From positions 1,426,001-1,490,000 of the forward strand of contig JARWIR010000051.1 in the NCBI GenBank assembly GCA_029959085.1: a stretch of 64,000 nt of DNA, read 5' to 3'. This document shows positions 10,127 to 20,235 of the stretch, one piece after another. How positions within the stretch are numbered: the first letter of the stretch is position 1; each line of letters opens with the position of its first letter. The translations under genes and the position numbers were made by a program. The notes beneath the pieces were generated by a model. That model made no database searches, was not told the DNA's origin, and worked only from the letters and a program-made list of their open reading frames with translations. Origin of the DNA: Nemophila menziesii (Eukaryota > Streptophyta > Magnoliopsida > Boraginales > Hydrophyllaceae).

Positions 10127-11862
10127 TTATGAATCTTCATCCTCATCCTCAGAACAGTTATAGTCCACAGGGCTAGACTTGGTTGGTTCTTTGGTACTAG
10201 GAACTTCCACGACAATTTCTGCAGCATGTGGTACTTCCTTATTTTCTTCAATCTCAAGACAAATAGCCTTACAAGATTCGAACCCAACATTGGCATCACC
10301 TCCTTCGATAGCCTTCAATTCTTTTGCTTCCATAATATTAGTTAGAACTTTATTCATTTGTTCTACTTGCGTACCTAATATCTGAATTGAAGCTTCTTGT
10401 TCTCTTAACTTCTCATTCTGGGAATGCATATTAGTGGTCATAAGATCCATAAGATCCATAAAATTCTTCAACTGTTGATGACCCACAACTCTTTCTTGAG
10501 GATATTGTGGTAGAGCCTTATGAGCTAAAGCATCGGTATATGCGTCATTTACAGGTTGTTGTGGAGGAACATGTCGATTATAATTCTGATTTCCTTGATA
10601 TGGAGCTTGAACTCTTGGTTGGAAAGAGTTATTCTGGGGACGAGGTTGATAATGACCTGGATTAGCGGCCCCCTGTGGATTTGAATACTGCATACCCGGA
10701 TGATTCCTGTTACCAAATTGATAATTTCCTCGGTTGGATATGAAATAAACAGATGCTGGATTTCCTTCGCACTCTTCCCATATATGATTTGTGAACCCAC
10801 ACTATTGACAACCTTGTGCTTCTTGCACTACACTTGCTGCGGCTAAATTCTTCTGCATTTCAATCTTAATCTCTTTGATTTGATTTTCTAATGCGGACAA
10901 TTGAGCTGAGTGTGCAGTGTCTGCATCTAATCGAAGCGTACCTCTAGTATTTTCAACAGGAGCTCGCAAAAGTGGCCAACTCCTTTCTGTTTCATTAATG
11001 TTTTCCATCCCTTCGGCGGCTTCTGTAGGATTCATGAACACAAAATTTCCCTTCCCAAGATTATCTACCCTCAGTCTACTCTCTCTATTGATACCTTGAT
11101 AAAATATAGCTAAATGTAAAGACGGAGTGTAACCATAGAGTGGACATTTAGCTAACTTCTGTTGAAACCTTGTCCATGCGTCTCCTACTTCTTCTCCATT
11201 CTCTTGACAAAACTTCGCAAGCTCGCTTTGGTCTTTGAGTCTCATACTCTTTGGATAAAAACGGTTAAATAATGCAGATTGAAGTTCTGCCTATGTATTT
11301 ATTATACCTGGTGGTTGCCTATCTAGCCACTCACCAGCTTTGCCGGTCAGAAAGAACAAAAACATGTGACAATACAGTTTCTCGCGTGTAATGCCTGGAG
11401 TAACATAGGCATCACAAATCTGCATGAACTTCTGAATCGCTCTTACCGGATCTTGAACTGCTGCACCACTATAGAGTCCGAAATTCTAAAATTGACTGAG
11501 CATATGCCCGGATCAGGCCTGAATTTGATATTCTGGATCTCTGGAGGACGATAACCTAATGGTTGAACATGAAATGGTGCTCCCAAGCCTGGGAGGTCTT
11601 GTTCGACTCTGTTCTGATTATTGTTGGTGTTTCTGTTATCTCCTGGTGGTAGCTGTTGTTGGCCTACAGGTCCAAGTGGTGGAACTATAGGAATAATTGG
11701 TGGATCTATGTCTTGCTGTTGAAATTCTGCCATAGCTTTTCTTTGGTTTCTTTCTTCTCGGATACGTCTGTTATAAGCTATGAAGCTCCTTTCGAGCTGC
11801 TGCGGGAGAGGAGGCCAAAGATGCACTGTTAAAACCTGAAAAAGACTAAAACAAACCAACAA
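10127..11862 (-). pseudogene. gag: gag of element B, broken
   Basis: Open from 11862, with a plausible true start at 11733 (MAEFQQQD). The first part has a Pro/Gln/Asn-rich region and YRPPEIQNIKF. A frameshift near 11490 and a stop near 11295 interrupt the capsid core, which continues as WLDRQPPG and, from 11245, ELAKFCQENGEE and FYQGIN. A stop at 10802-10804 falls inside the zinc knuckle (C-Q-stop-C...H...C). The tail (10693-10127) is rich in Gln, Asn and Pro, then becomes acidic with a DEDEDS end. Protease follows in the same frame. It is closely similar to element A's gag but diverges from it after the EAKELKAIE motif. Confidence 0.8.
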
Positions 11863-11960
11863 GCGTAAATCTGGAAAAACTAAAAATAGAAGCTGAAAAA
11901 TAAAAATTAACTAAAAACTACTACTCGAAATAGATAACCCACACGCTAACGAGACACAAG

Positions 11961-11978
11961 TCCCCGGCAGCGGCGCCA
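11961..11978 (-). other. Primer-binding site complementary to tRNA-Asp
   Basis: Sense-strand TGGCGCCGCTGCCGGGGA starts 6 nt after the LTR end. It matches the complement of the 3' end of plant tRNA-Asp(GUC) at 17 of 18 positions, as known for Athila elements. This places the family in the Athila/Tat branch of Ty3 elements. Confidence 0.85.
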
Positions 11979-11984
11979 CAAACT

Positions 11985-13533
11985 TGGTGTCGCTTAGGGT
12001 ATGATAAAAATAAGATAAAATAAGCCGGAAAACAATGCACTAATCACCCTAGACAAGCACGGTATCGCAAGTATTACAGGACGTATACAAGTTTTAATGA
12101 TAAGAAGAATTCGTTCTCAGGGACTTAGTGTGTTACACGAATGAGCAAATAATAAGAGTAGCAATTAATAATCAGAAGAAACAGGAAATAAAGATGATTG
12201 ATTGAGAGATTAAAAATTAAACTAAGTAAAAGTAAAGACAATAAAATAAATATGAGAGAATATGAGATGAGAGATATAGCTTAGGTATATAGTAGTATGA
12301 ACTAATCCTTCTAATTCTTTCAATTAATTTCAGTTATTAAGGGAGATAATAGCTCTTAGATACTTAGTCAGGATTCTAAATTTCTACCTACACCCGGAGA
12401 GCGTATAGGTAGGCTACGACACAACCACGAGACAGTTTAAAATAGGGTCATCCTACGCCACTAGGTTCCTAAGCGAACTTTTCCTTCAATTGGTGATATG
12501 GTGATTAAAACAAACCCTAATGACTATTTAGTTAGGTTGGTGTTGTCAGGACCAATCCATATTCTAGACGTCTATGTGGTGTTTCAAAAATTAAACACCC
12601 CTTTCGGGCGACCATCTAACTACTATTAGCACAACCCTAAATTGATCAGGTTTAAGACAGACAATAATTCAAAACACATAAAACAAATATATGGTTAAGT
12701 AGCTAGAATCAGATTAAAACATATAATTCCCAAAGAAACTTAGATAGAAAGAAAATAGAATTCATAGATTATACATAATGCAAAACCCAAGCTATGAGAA
12801 AATTAGTTCATACCTGAAAGAAATAAACTAAAAGAATGATACAAAGATGTCATCTTGCTCTCTTCAATAACTCTAATGATATAAAACTTAAGAACAAATT
12901 TATGAGAGGCAAGGATTAATTTACAAAGGTTTAAGGGTGTATTTATAGGTATTTAGAAGACCTCATTCGTTTTCTTAGAGTGGAAGACAAGTAACTTGGA
13001 CTCCAAGCCCAACTCGAATTCGAAACCCTAAAATATAGAAAAGGTAATAATCTGCCGCTGTTTTGTTTTGGCCGTAACTCCTTCAATACTTATCCGTTTG
13101 ACGCGTCCTAATAGCCGAAACTGATCGTCTCGAAAAGCTCTATAACTTTTCTTCAGACCATTCTTCCAAATTCCTAGCCAATATTGAGTTATGATCACTT
13201 CTATGGTCGTGGGTGTTGGAATTCAGATTTATTTGACAACTTTATCTTTCCATATCTTATCTTTTCCTTCCTTATATCCAATTTCCATGCATATCTTCTT
13301 TCCTTTATCTCTTATAATTGATTTGGCATCTAATTAATCACCATATATATCTTTAAAACTTCATAATTAACAAACAATTAAACCAAATATGCTCTAAAAA
13401 TAATAAATCATTAAATCAAGACAAGAAATAGGAAAGTGCACTAATACATGAGAAAATCGAGTATTTAGACTTCTAAAACACTAAAAATGATGTCTCCAAC
13501 TAATATTAAATCATCATAAATGGGGAGACATCA
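11985..13533 (-). repeat. 5' LTR of element B (1549 bp)
   Basis: On the minus strand it starts TGATGTCTCC (13533) and ends GCGACACCA (11985). It is homologous along its length to LTR A, including a CCTATAAATA TATA box near 12940-12950 and the 46-nt hairpin at its outer edge (13488-13533). The adjacent right flank is CCTAC. The left copy of a target duplication cannot be found because the 3' LTR is missing. Confidence 0.85.
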
Positions 13534-15060
13534 CCTACTTTGTTATTTAGTTTGAAATATCCTACTATGATCACGTGCCTTGTACGAAAAGCGAGTGTGA
13601 TTCCGGGTAAAGAAGAGAAGCTAATGTATAATATGATGAACAATATTGACAACAATTGGATCAAGACAGTTTTGAGAGGAGCGGGAGTTACGCAACTTTC
13701 AACAGAAGAAAAAGATCGTGTTTGGCAAGAGAAGATGGAGGATTGATTAAATAAAGTCGAAGCAGCTCAAATTTCCTTAGCCGAAGATGTGGCACAAATC
13801 AATGCCAATCAAGTGCACATCATGCCACTCCTTGAGCAATTAAAGAAAGTTTTAGTAAATCCTATCTTGGATGTCAATAATGCGAGGCAATAGCCTCAAG
13901 AGTATGTTCTCTTTCTTCCTTACCATTTATGTATATGCTTTATCTGTTTATTTTAATTTCTTTTTAGAGTCTTTTCCGAGTCGTGGGGACACGCCTCATT
14001 TTTTAGTTGGGGGTGTGGGGATTCGTTGTCTCTCATCTCCATTTTTATGTGATTTTCTGTTTTTAGGTAGAAATTAGAATTTTTGATACATGGGATTTAG
14101 ATGTAGAGTGTGTTTAATAACTTAAAAGCATAAGCTCAATAATTTTATGATAGAAAGTAGTATGATTATGAGCTGCTTTATTTTGTATGCTTTGAGTATT
14201 TGCAAGAAAACACACATGGATAGTAAAGAAAAGATCGGTTAGCAATGCAATAGAAGGTATGTACGATCTCAGGGAGCCATGAGTGGTGTGTAGGCTGTGA
14301 GGTCCAAGCTAGTTGATAAACCCATTTGATGAATGTGCTAAAGGTAAGAGAATAACAAAATTGCATAGTTTAGAAAGTGATTAAGGCGGTTCTTTCATAA
14401 GCCTCTTGTTGCCATTTAGCTTGCTGTCCAAATTAATATTTTATATCCTTCTCAGCCCCTTCTAACCTTTCAAAAGCCTTTTTATTTAGCCACATTATAA
14501 GTCATATACCTTTAGATTTTAGGACTTTTCCATATGACCCACACTCGAATTGCGGTGCATAGACAATTTTTTAGAGCTTGAGTTTGGGGTGGTGGGTCCA
14601 CTATTATGGAAATTGCTACTGGGTTTGAGAACTTTTGAGCTTATTAATTGTGCCCGAGTATTATTCTGATGATGATTCACAGGTTTATTATATTGTAACC
14701 TCTTGCCGGGGTAAGAGTAAATGAAAAAAGCTAAAATGAATGAAAAAGAAAAATATATGAAAAAATAGCATGATATCTCAACATCAAAAAGAGAGTCATA
14801 GCTATACAAAATAATTATTGTTTTTATGAAAAGAATATATATTTGGACCTGTAAAGTGGAATTTTTACGTGAACATCTTTATGCTTTGATTGGGTTATTG
14901 GGGATGCTAATTAGTGCATCAAATCATTGGGTTGAGTGAGAAACATTTTATGAGAGTAACTCAAGCTCTAGGTCGACTCGTTGGTGGCTAGTGAGGAGAG
15001 AGCCAAAATCTCACTCTCAATTATCCAAATATACTTATCATACCGTCCCTAAGCCACAAA
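13534..15060 (+). mobile_element. Post-pol ORF 3' half and 3' UTR of an Athila-like element (possibly element A)
   Basis: Reverse-orientation homologue of 5940-7470. The frame from 13540 reads ITCLVRKASVIPGKEEK and ends at a stop inside the coiled-coil-like part, which then continues as NKVEAAQISLAEDVAQINA up to a natural stop at about 13893. The remainder to 15060 is the non-coding 3' region. It starts immediately next to element B's LTR, as expected if B inserted into this ORF. It is plus-strand like element A, and probably A's distal part. Confidence 0.6.
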
Positions 15061-15399
15061 TTACCTCGACATACTTCTTCTATTTCAAACTATTTGGGCA
15101 CACTGTCATGACAATCCGACTGAAGGAAACCACCCCTAGGATCGGTACACCACAACTAGAAGATGTGATGTTCGATTTTCTCCTGTAATTTTACCTGCAA
15201 ACTCATAATTTGTGGCATCTACACAACAAAAAACTATTACCTTTCTCATTAAACATAATTTACACTTAAACACTTGAAAATTACTTAATGTACATAGAAA
15301 AACTAAAACAAAAGTGCATAAAAACTTCAAATATTGTGAGTTGTCTCCCGTAGGCACTTTTATTTTTCGTCATTGAAAGTTTGATGTGTTACCTCAATC
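15061..15399 (-). other. Non-coding 3' flank of fragment C
   Basis: Contains the conserved GGGAGACAACTC block (about 15338-15350, minus sense) also found after the tails of B and D, and a single GGTGTACCGAT word recalling the GC-rich repeat of element B. The join to the plus-strand 3' UTR at about 15060 is an inverted junction. No gene is seen. Confidence 0.4.
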
Positions 15400-16678
15400 A
15401 CTTCTTCTTTGTATATCCTCCACAATAGAGAGTGATGCTATTATCATCTACCATTTAAAACTTGCAACCCTTCTGCGTTCGTATCCCAATCACCTTTGTC
15501 GGAACGACTAGTGATGACGAACGGTCCCATACAAAAATTCTTATAGCCCCGTGGTCTATTCTCATGTTTGAGGGGATTTCCATTCGACCTCACCGCCTAC
15601 CCCAAACTCATATTCAGCTCTCTTCTCCATAGATTCTTGTTGAGTCTCAGTATTCACATCTTTGGTCACAAATCGAATTGTTAGGACCTCACGTGACTCC
15701 ATGTTCTTCATTTTTCCCAAAACATGAATGTCAGACTCATTTTCAGAACTAAAGGTCATGTTTCCCTCATGTACAATGATTATATTGCATCCCGTGGCCA
15801 GGAATGGACGTCCAAGTATAAACGAAACATTATGACCTGCAAAATAATCAAGAATAACCAAGTCAGTGGGAATAGCTAATGTACCTACATAGAAGAGCAC
15901 GTCTTCTACGATTCCGCACGTTGTTGTTGTCGAACTGATCGCCAATTGTAAGATTATGGATGTTTCCTTGGCATGTCCAATTCCCAACTTCTCAAATACA
16001 CTCTTGGGTATGAGATTGACACTCAAACCCAACTCACACATAACTTTAGCTTCAAAGGAGACACCTATTTTGATTGGAGGTTGAAACCTCTATGATCTTG
16101 AAGATTAGTGGTAGCTTCCTTTGAACTTTTGTCGAGACGTCTTCAGTAAGGCCCGCAGTCTCTATCTCAATAATATCATCCTTCTTGGAAGGAGTACCCT
16201 CAAAGATTTTTTGCAGACTTGACTCCTTCTCCACGGTCTCGATAACTAGGACGTTGATTTTTGCTCGAATCGACGTACCTACGAACTTCTTGTACTTGGT
16301 ATCACCAATAAAATATGTAATTCGCAGTGGAAATGGTGGTGATAATAGAAATGGTGGTGACTCTGTCCTACTCTTCTGTTCCACCCTCGATGCAACAATT
16401 ACCCCTTTCTCAACCTCATCCTCGACCCAATCTTCAACAATTACCTCATCTAAGATTAGCTTGGTAGGTTCATCTTCCTTCGGTATATTCACAACAACTA
16501 ATGCAGCTTGTGGAGATCCCACTATCTTTTCAGCTTGAAGGCTAGTCGTCTTACATGACTCGAACCAAATATTGCTATCACTATCTTGTAAGGCCTTCAC
16601 CTCAGTGTTCGTACCTTGACCAATATGTAACGGAGGAGCTTTGATATCTCCTCTTTTGTGATATGTTAATCTAATCAA
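15400..16678 (-). pseudogene. Fragment C: gag end, protease with D-to-E change, and IN-tail
   Basis: The frame 16678-16052 (208 aa) is a gag-protease linker with an acidic stretch and a segment LRITYFIGDTKYKKFV. After a frameshift, 16041-15562 (159 aa) starts MCELGLSVNLIPKSVF, where the retropepsin catalytic Asp would be the E of CELG. It continues IPTDLVILDYFAGH and ILGRPFLATG, then an EFGVGGEVEWK segment. Beyond a frameshift the tail ENRPRG and GPFVI is visible near 15490-15560. RT and integrase core are absent. C and D share the IRY/KGD linker and the D-to-E change and so form a lineage separate from A/B. Confidence 0.65.
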
Positions 16679-17437
16679 GAGCCATATTTTTGATGGTTTA
16701 TGTTTATGGGACCTAAGTGAGAGATTTTTCCCTAATATTTTCCATATCTTACTTTTCTACATCACTTTGGACATTATTTTATTTATAGAGTTTTTGTGCT
16801 TTAATTGTATGTTAACTGTGTAGATTTTAGGTACATAGTTGACATTAATGGTAGATACTATGGGTGTAAGTCAATAACTGATTCCAAACCCAAGCTAAGG
16901 CGTAAATATAGCTTAAAGTCACTTTCAGAACACTAGAATGTTTACAGGAAAAGTCTTAACGTCACATTGTTCCAATAACCATGAAAATCTGGTCAGAGAT
17001 TTTGAAGTAATTAATTTTGATTAAGATAGATATTGAAGTCAATGTCACGTGGGAGGTGACAGAAGTCAATTTGAGACGAGAAAGTTAGGTCAGTTTTGCC
17101 AACGTGACTCGAACTTGGACATCATTGGTCAAAAACGGGTTGGACCAGTTTTAAGCCATTTAAGTGTGACCATTAGGTCCACAACATTTTTGGACCTGGT
17201 ATATAAGAATATTTGAGCTCCATAGTCATTATCCATCATCAGCCACCATTCTATTCAAGGGTGAGAGGGAGCTAACATTTGCAGAAGAAGGAAGAATGTA
17301 ACCTCAAATGATATAGAACACGGTGTTCTTTGATCAGAAAACCATAGAAAATTTCTCCTTATGATTCACCAATGTGAATGAAACATCCATGGTCAAGAAG
17401 AAGAGAGGAAGGTGGATTCGCCACCTAGTATTCCATT
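16679..17437. other. Unassigned sequence between fragments C and D
   Basis: No reading frame I can assign. Because C (minus) and D (plus) diverge from this interval, it could hold the 5' parts of either element, but I find no LTR ends or primer-binding site. Confidence 0.35.
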
Positions 17438-18390
17438 TATGTCAACACCTATACCTGTGAAGATGAGATATCAAAAGGGTGACATCGACCTCACAGAATT
17501 TGTAAAGGAGTATACCAAATAAAGAATCAACCCCTAAGTGCTTGAGATTGTTGAGAAGGGATTTACACTGCAACAAGTGTTCACGAAGTCCATAACTGAG
17601 AAAAGTAAGAGTGCGAGGGTAGAGGCCGAGCTCGAGATTGTGGCTCATACTGAGAGAGTCTCGAAGAATGTTGAAGCGATGATACCACCTAAGCTTAAAG
17701 ATCATGGAGGTTTCAACCTCCTAGTCCAAATCAATGGTAAGATTAATGTGAAAGATATTTGTGAATTTGGTTCAAATGTGAACCTTATGCCTAAGTCATT
17801 ATTTGAAAAGCTAGGCATCAAGGATGAAGAAGACGTCTGTCAGTCCACAGTTTTCGGACATCTCAATAGCAAATCCATGGGGAGTCATCGAGGACGTTAT
17901 TGTCCATATGATAGTAAGTTGGCTATCCCTTCTCGCGCAATTATTCTTGAATATGAAGCAAATTGGCAGGTTTCTAACATAATTTGAAGGATGTTCTTGG
18001 CCAAGAGTCAAAGCATCATAGATGTTCACGAGGAAATAGTGACCCTCCGCATTACAAAAGAGTCCGAGACATTCTCCATCTTGGAAATGAAGCTAAAGAA
18101 GGTGTCACTTGATGTTCTCGTCATTTACGTTGTGACCAATGAGGTCAAAGAAGATCCATATTAAACCATGGAGGCTAAAGTTGAAGGTGAGTTTGGGGTT
18201 GACGACGAGATTGCTTGGAAGGCTCCCAAACAAGAAAATAGGCCACGAGGTTTCAATAATGTGTGGATGGGACCGTTTGTCGTTACTCGTATGGTGGCAG
18301 CAAAAGTAATTGAAATCCGACCCAAGAGAGGTCATACGCTTTGGTTAATGTGTATTGCCTCATGCGCTGTAGGGCAGGCTACATAATCAA
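17438..18390 (+). pseudogene. Fragment D: protease with D-to-E change and IN-tail
   Basis: Reads PVKMRYQKGDIDLTEF (17450-17500), then, past two stops, 17538-17987: ...KINVKDICEFGSNVNLMPKSLF, with Glu in place of the catalytic Asp, and IPSRAIILEYEA. A stop falls where ILGRP(F) is expected, but SQSIIDVHEE follows. After another stop, 18168-18386 reads EFGVDDEIAWKAPKQENRPRG, WMGPFVVTRMVAAKVIEIRPKRG, the integrase-tail-like module seen in B and C. Downstream (18405-18460) is the conserved ATGCGTCGAACTTTAA and GGGAGACAACCTG pair. It is the third copy of the same RT-less arrangement in this window. Confidence 0.65.
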
Positions 18391-18929
18391 GAAATAGAGG
18401 ATGTAATGCGTCGAACTTTAAACGACGGTAAAGAAACTGATTTATGGGAGACAACCTGCAATTTTTCATGTATTTTATGTTTTACTTTATTTTAGATTAG
18501 TTATTTTTCGTATATATTGCAGTAATGTGTAAGGTAGAAGTTGTTTTTGATGTGTAGATTATGTAGAAGATGATTTTGGGGTGAAAAGGTTGGAAAATTT
18601 GATCACATAGCGACTCCAACGGTATACCGTACCATCGGGTGTATATCGCAATCCATAATATATCAAATAGAAGCAAAATATATTTATAGAATCCCATTAT
18701 ATGCTCTTGATAAAGATGACAAATTAATTTGGATACACTAAAAAAGTGTAGTTATACCACCAAGTCAGGATACCATGTTATGAACTCTCTCGCTTCTAAA
18801 AATTACTTGAAACATTCCTCATCGAGTACGAATAGGGATCCGAAAATCTAGAAAATGGTAAAGAATGAAAAAAATTAAGATTAGAGATTTCATCTAGGAA
18901 TACTGCAATAAGGCTATCCCCTGTAGAGT
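18391..18929. other. 3' flank of fragment D and unassigned DNA
   Basis: The first 80 bases carry the conserved non-coding block that follows the IN-tail in this family. A GGTATACCG word occurs near 18617. The rest holds nothing I can identify. Confidence 0.4.
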
Positions 18930-19220
18930 TATTCTTTACTAAAAGAAATGTGTGAATTCTCCAATATGCAAGTTTTGCAACAATCTCATGGCAATTGTGG
19001 AGCATATATTGTTCTCTTGTCCCAACAAAAATAACGGTTGTAATGAATGAGTAATGGAATTGATAACTACATTTGGAGTGATAGTGATTTTGAGACTACA
19101 ATCTTACACATTATTAAGGAGGTTATTAATGGATGTTGGAGGTGGGGAATTTCTAGGGATTTTTTTTCGTTACTATATGGAACATATGGATTACTCAAAT
19201 GATGACCTTGTTTGACAGAT
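18930..19220 (+). pseudogene. LINE fragment with zf-RVT-like motif
   Basis: The plus frame around 18945-19030 reads CVNSPICKFCNNLMAIVEHILFSCP when short gaps are allowed. That has the Cys spacing and the EH...CP pattern of the zinc-binding region that follows RT in plant LINEs. The following 150 bases look like the next part of such an ORF but have no clear motif. It is short and uncertain. Confidence 0.4.
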
Positions 19221-19240
19221 CTAAATAGAACAAAAAGCGA

Positions 19241-19260
19241 TATATATATATATATATATA
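19241..19260. repeat. (TA)n microsatellite, short
   Basis: Ten TA units. Confidence 0.9.
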
Positions 19261-19573
19261 TTAAGTTACAACCTTATAATTGACTTTCATTGATTTGATT
19301 GGAATTGATATGCAAGACTGCTCTTAGTGGTAGTGCATCCATCTCAGTACCTAGCTCTAATATGGAGGTTTCTCCATCATAACTCACCATCTTTTGTGAT
19401 ACATCCTTTGTTGATGATAGAGATCTAATATTTATTGCAGTAATATGTATTGATAAGGATAACTCTCTGGTATTATACAAAGTATATAGGTTGGTATCGC
19501 TCGACTATGGAAGGATAAGTATACATGTAAGGAAATGCGGAAATAACGTATTGTGTAGAATATCATTTACTTG

Positions 19574-19575
<2 letters not shown>

Positions 19576-19652
<77 letters not shown>
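19576..19652. repeat. (AT)n microsatellite
   Basis: About 38 uninterrupted AT units; length is likely variable and prone to assembly error. Confidence 0.95.
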
Positions 19653-19657
<5 letters not shown>

Positions 19658-19789
19658 TAACATAATAGGAAAACAAATAGTGGCCTACATTGCCCTACCT
19701 GCCAACAAATTTCATACATAAAATTCCATGTAGATTATGCCATATCACTGTACGTATTCTCTCTCGGAAAAACTTAATTTTTGAACACT

Positions 19790-20235
19790 TAAACTTCAAT
19801 CTTTAACATTTATTCTTAAACCCTAAACGTTAGACCTTAAATATTTAACATTTAACCCTAAACCCTAAATCAAACGTTAAACTACAAATGATATAATTAG
19901 CTTTAAACATTATAAGTCTACTAGACTTTAATCTTAAACTTTGAATGTTAAACCATAATTATAATCTTGAGTATCACTTAAATCTTAAGTTTAATTGTAG
20001 CCTTAAATCATAAACCTCTAACCTTACACTTTAAACATTAAATCTTAAGTTGTAACCTTGAAGTTAACCCTTAAAACCTTAAAACTTAAACCTTACATTA
20101 AACTTTAATTTTAACCTTAATCGTACACGTTAAACTTTGACTATAACCTTATACATCACCTATTAACATTGACATACACTATAAAACTTAATAATAACCT
20201 AAAGCAAAAATTAAATCTTAAACCTTGAAACTTGA
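19790..20235. repeat. Degenerate telomere-like CCCTAAA/CTTAAA repeat tract
   Basis: A run of words such as CCTAAAC, CCTTAAA, AACCTTA and TTAAACC recurs every 10-20 bases. Two adjacent exact plant telomere units (CCCTAAACCCTAAA) lie at about 19854-19868. The rest is mutated. It looks like an old interstitial telomere-type array or a CTTAAA-rich satellite derived from one. Confidence 0.55.

Larger units (their letters stand above)
5940..13533 (-). mobile_element. Non-autonomous Athila-like retrotransposon B (3' LTR missing)
   Basis: Minus-strand order from right to left: 1549-bp 5' LTR, tRNA-Asp primer-binding site, gag, protease, a short integrase-tail-like module, a conserved GGGAGACAACCTG segment near 9170, GC-rich tandem repeats, a post-pol ORF and a long 3' untranslated part. 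There is no RT, RNase H or integrase core between protease and tail. The element stops at about 5940, where element A's gag region begins in the opposite orientation, so the polypurine tract and 3' LTR are gone. It appears to have inserted into the post-pol ORF of another element, since the sequence on its right (from 13534) is homologous to its own ORF. Confidence 0.75.

Noticed and set aside
11961..11978. Possible tRNA-Asp gene fragment
   Set aside because: Only the 18-nt acceptor-end complement is present and it sits 6 nt from an LTR end, so it is a primer-binding site.
330..18390. Integrated plant pararetrovirus
   Set aside because: No movement-protein or caulimovirus coat motifs. LTRs, tRNA-Asp primer site, integrase tail and post-pol ORF fit Athila-type Ty3 elements.
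19274..19480. RNase H part of the LINE scrap at 18930
   Set aside because: I could not read the conserved RNase H blocks in any plus-strand frame.
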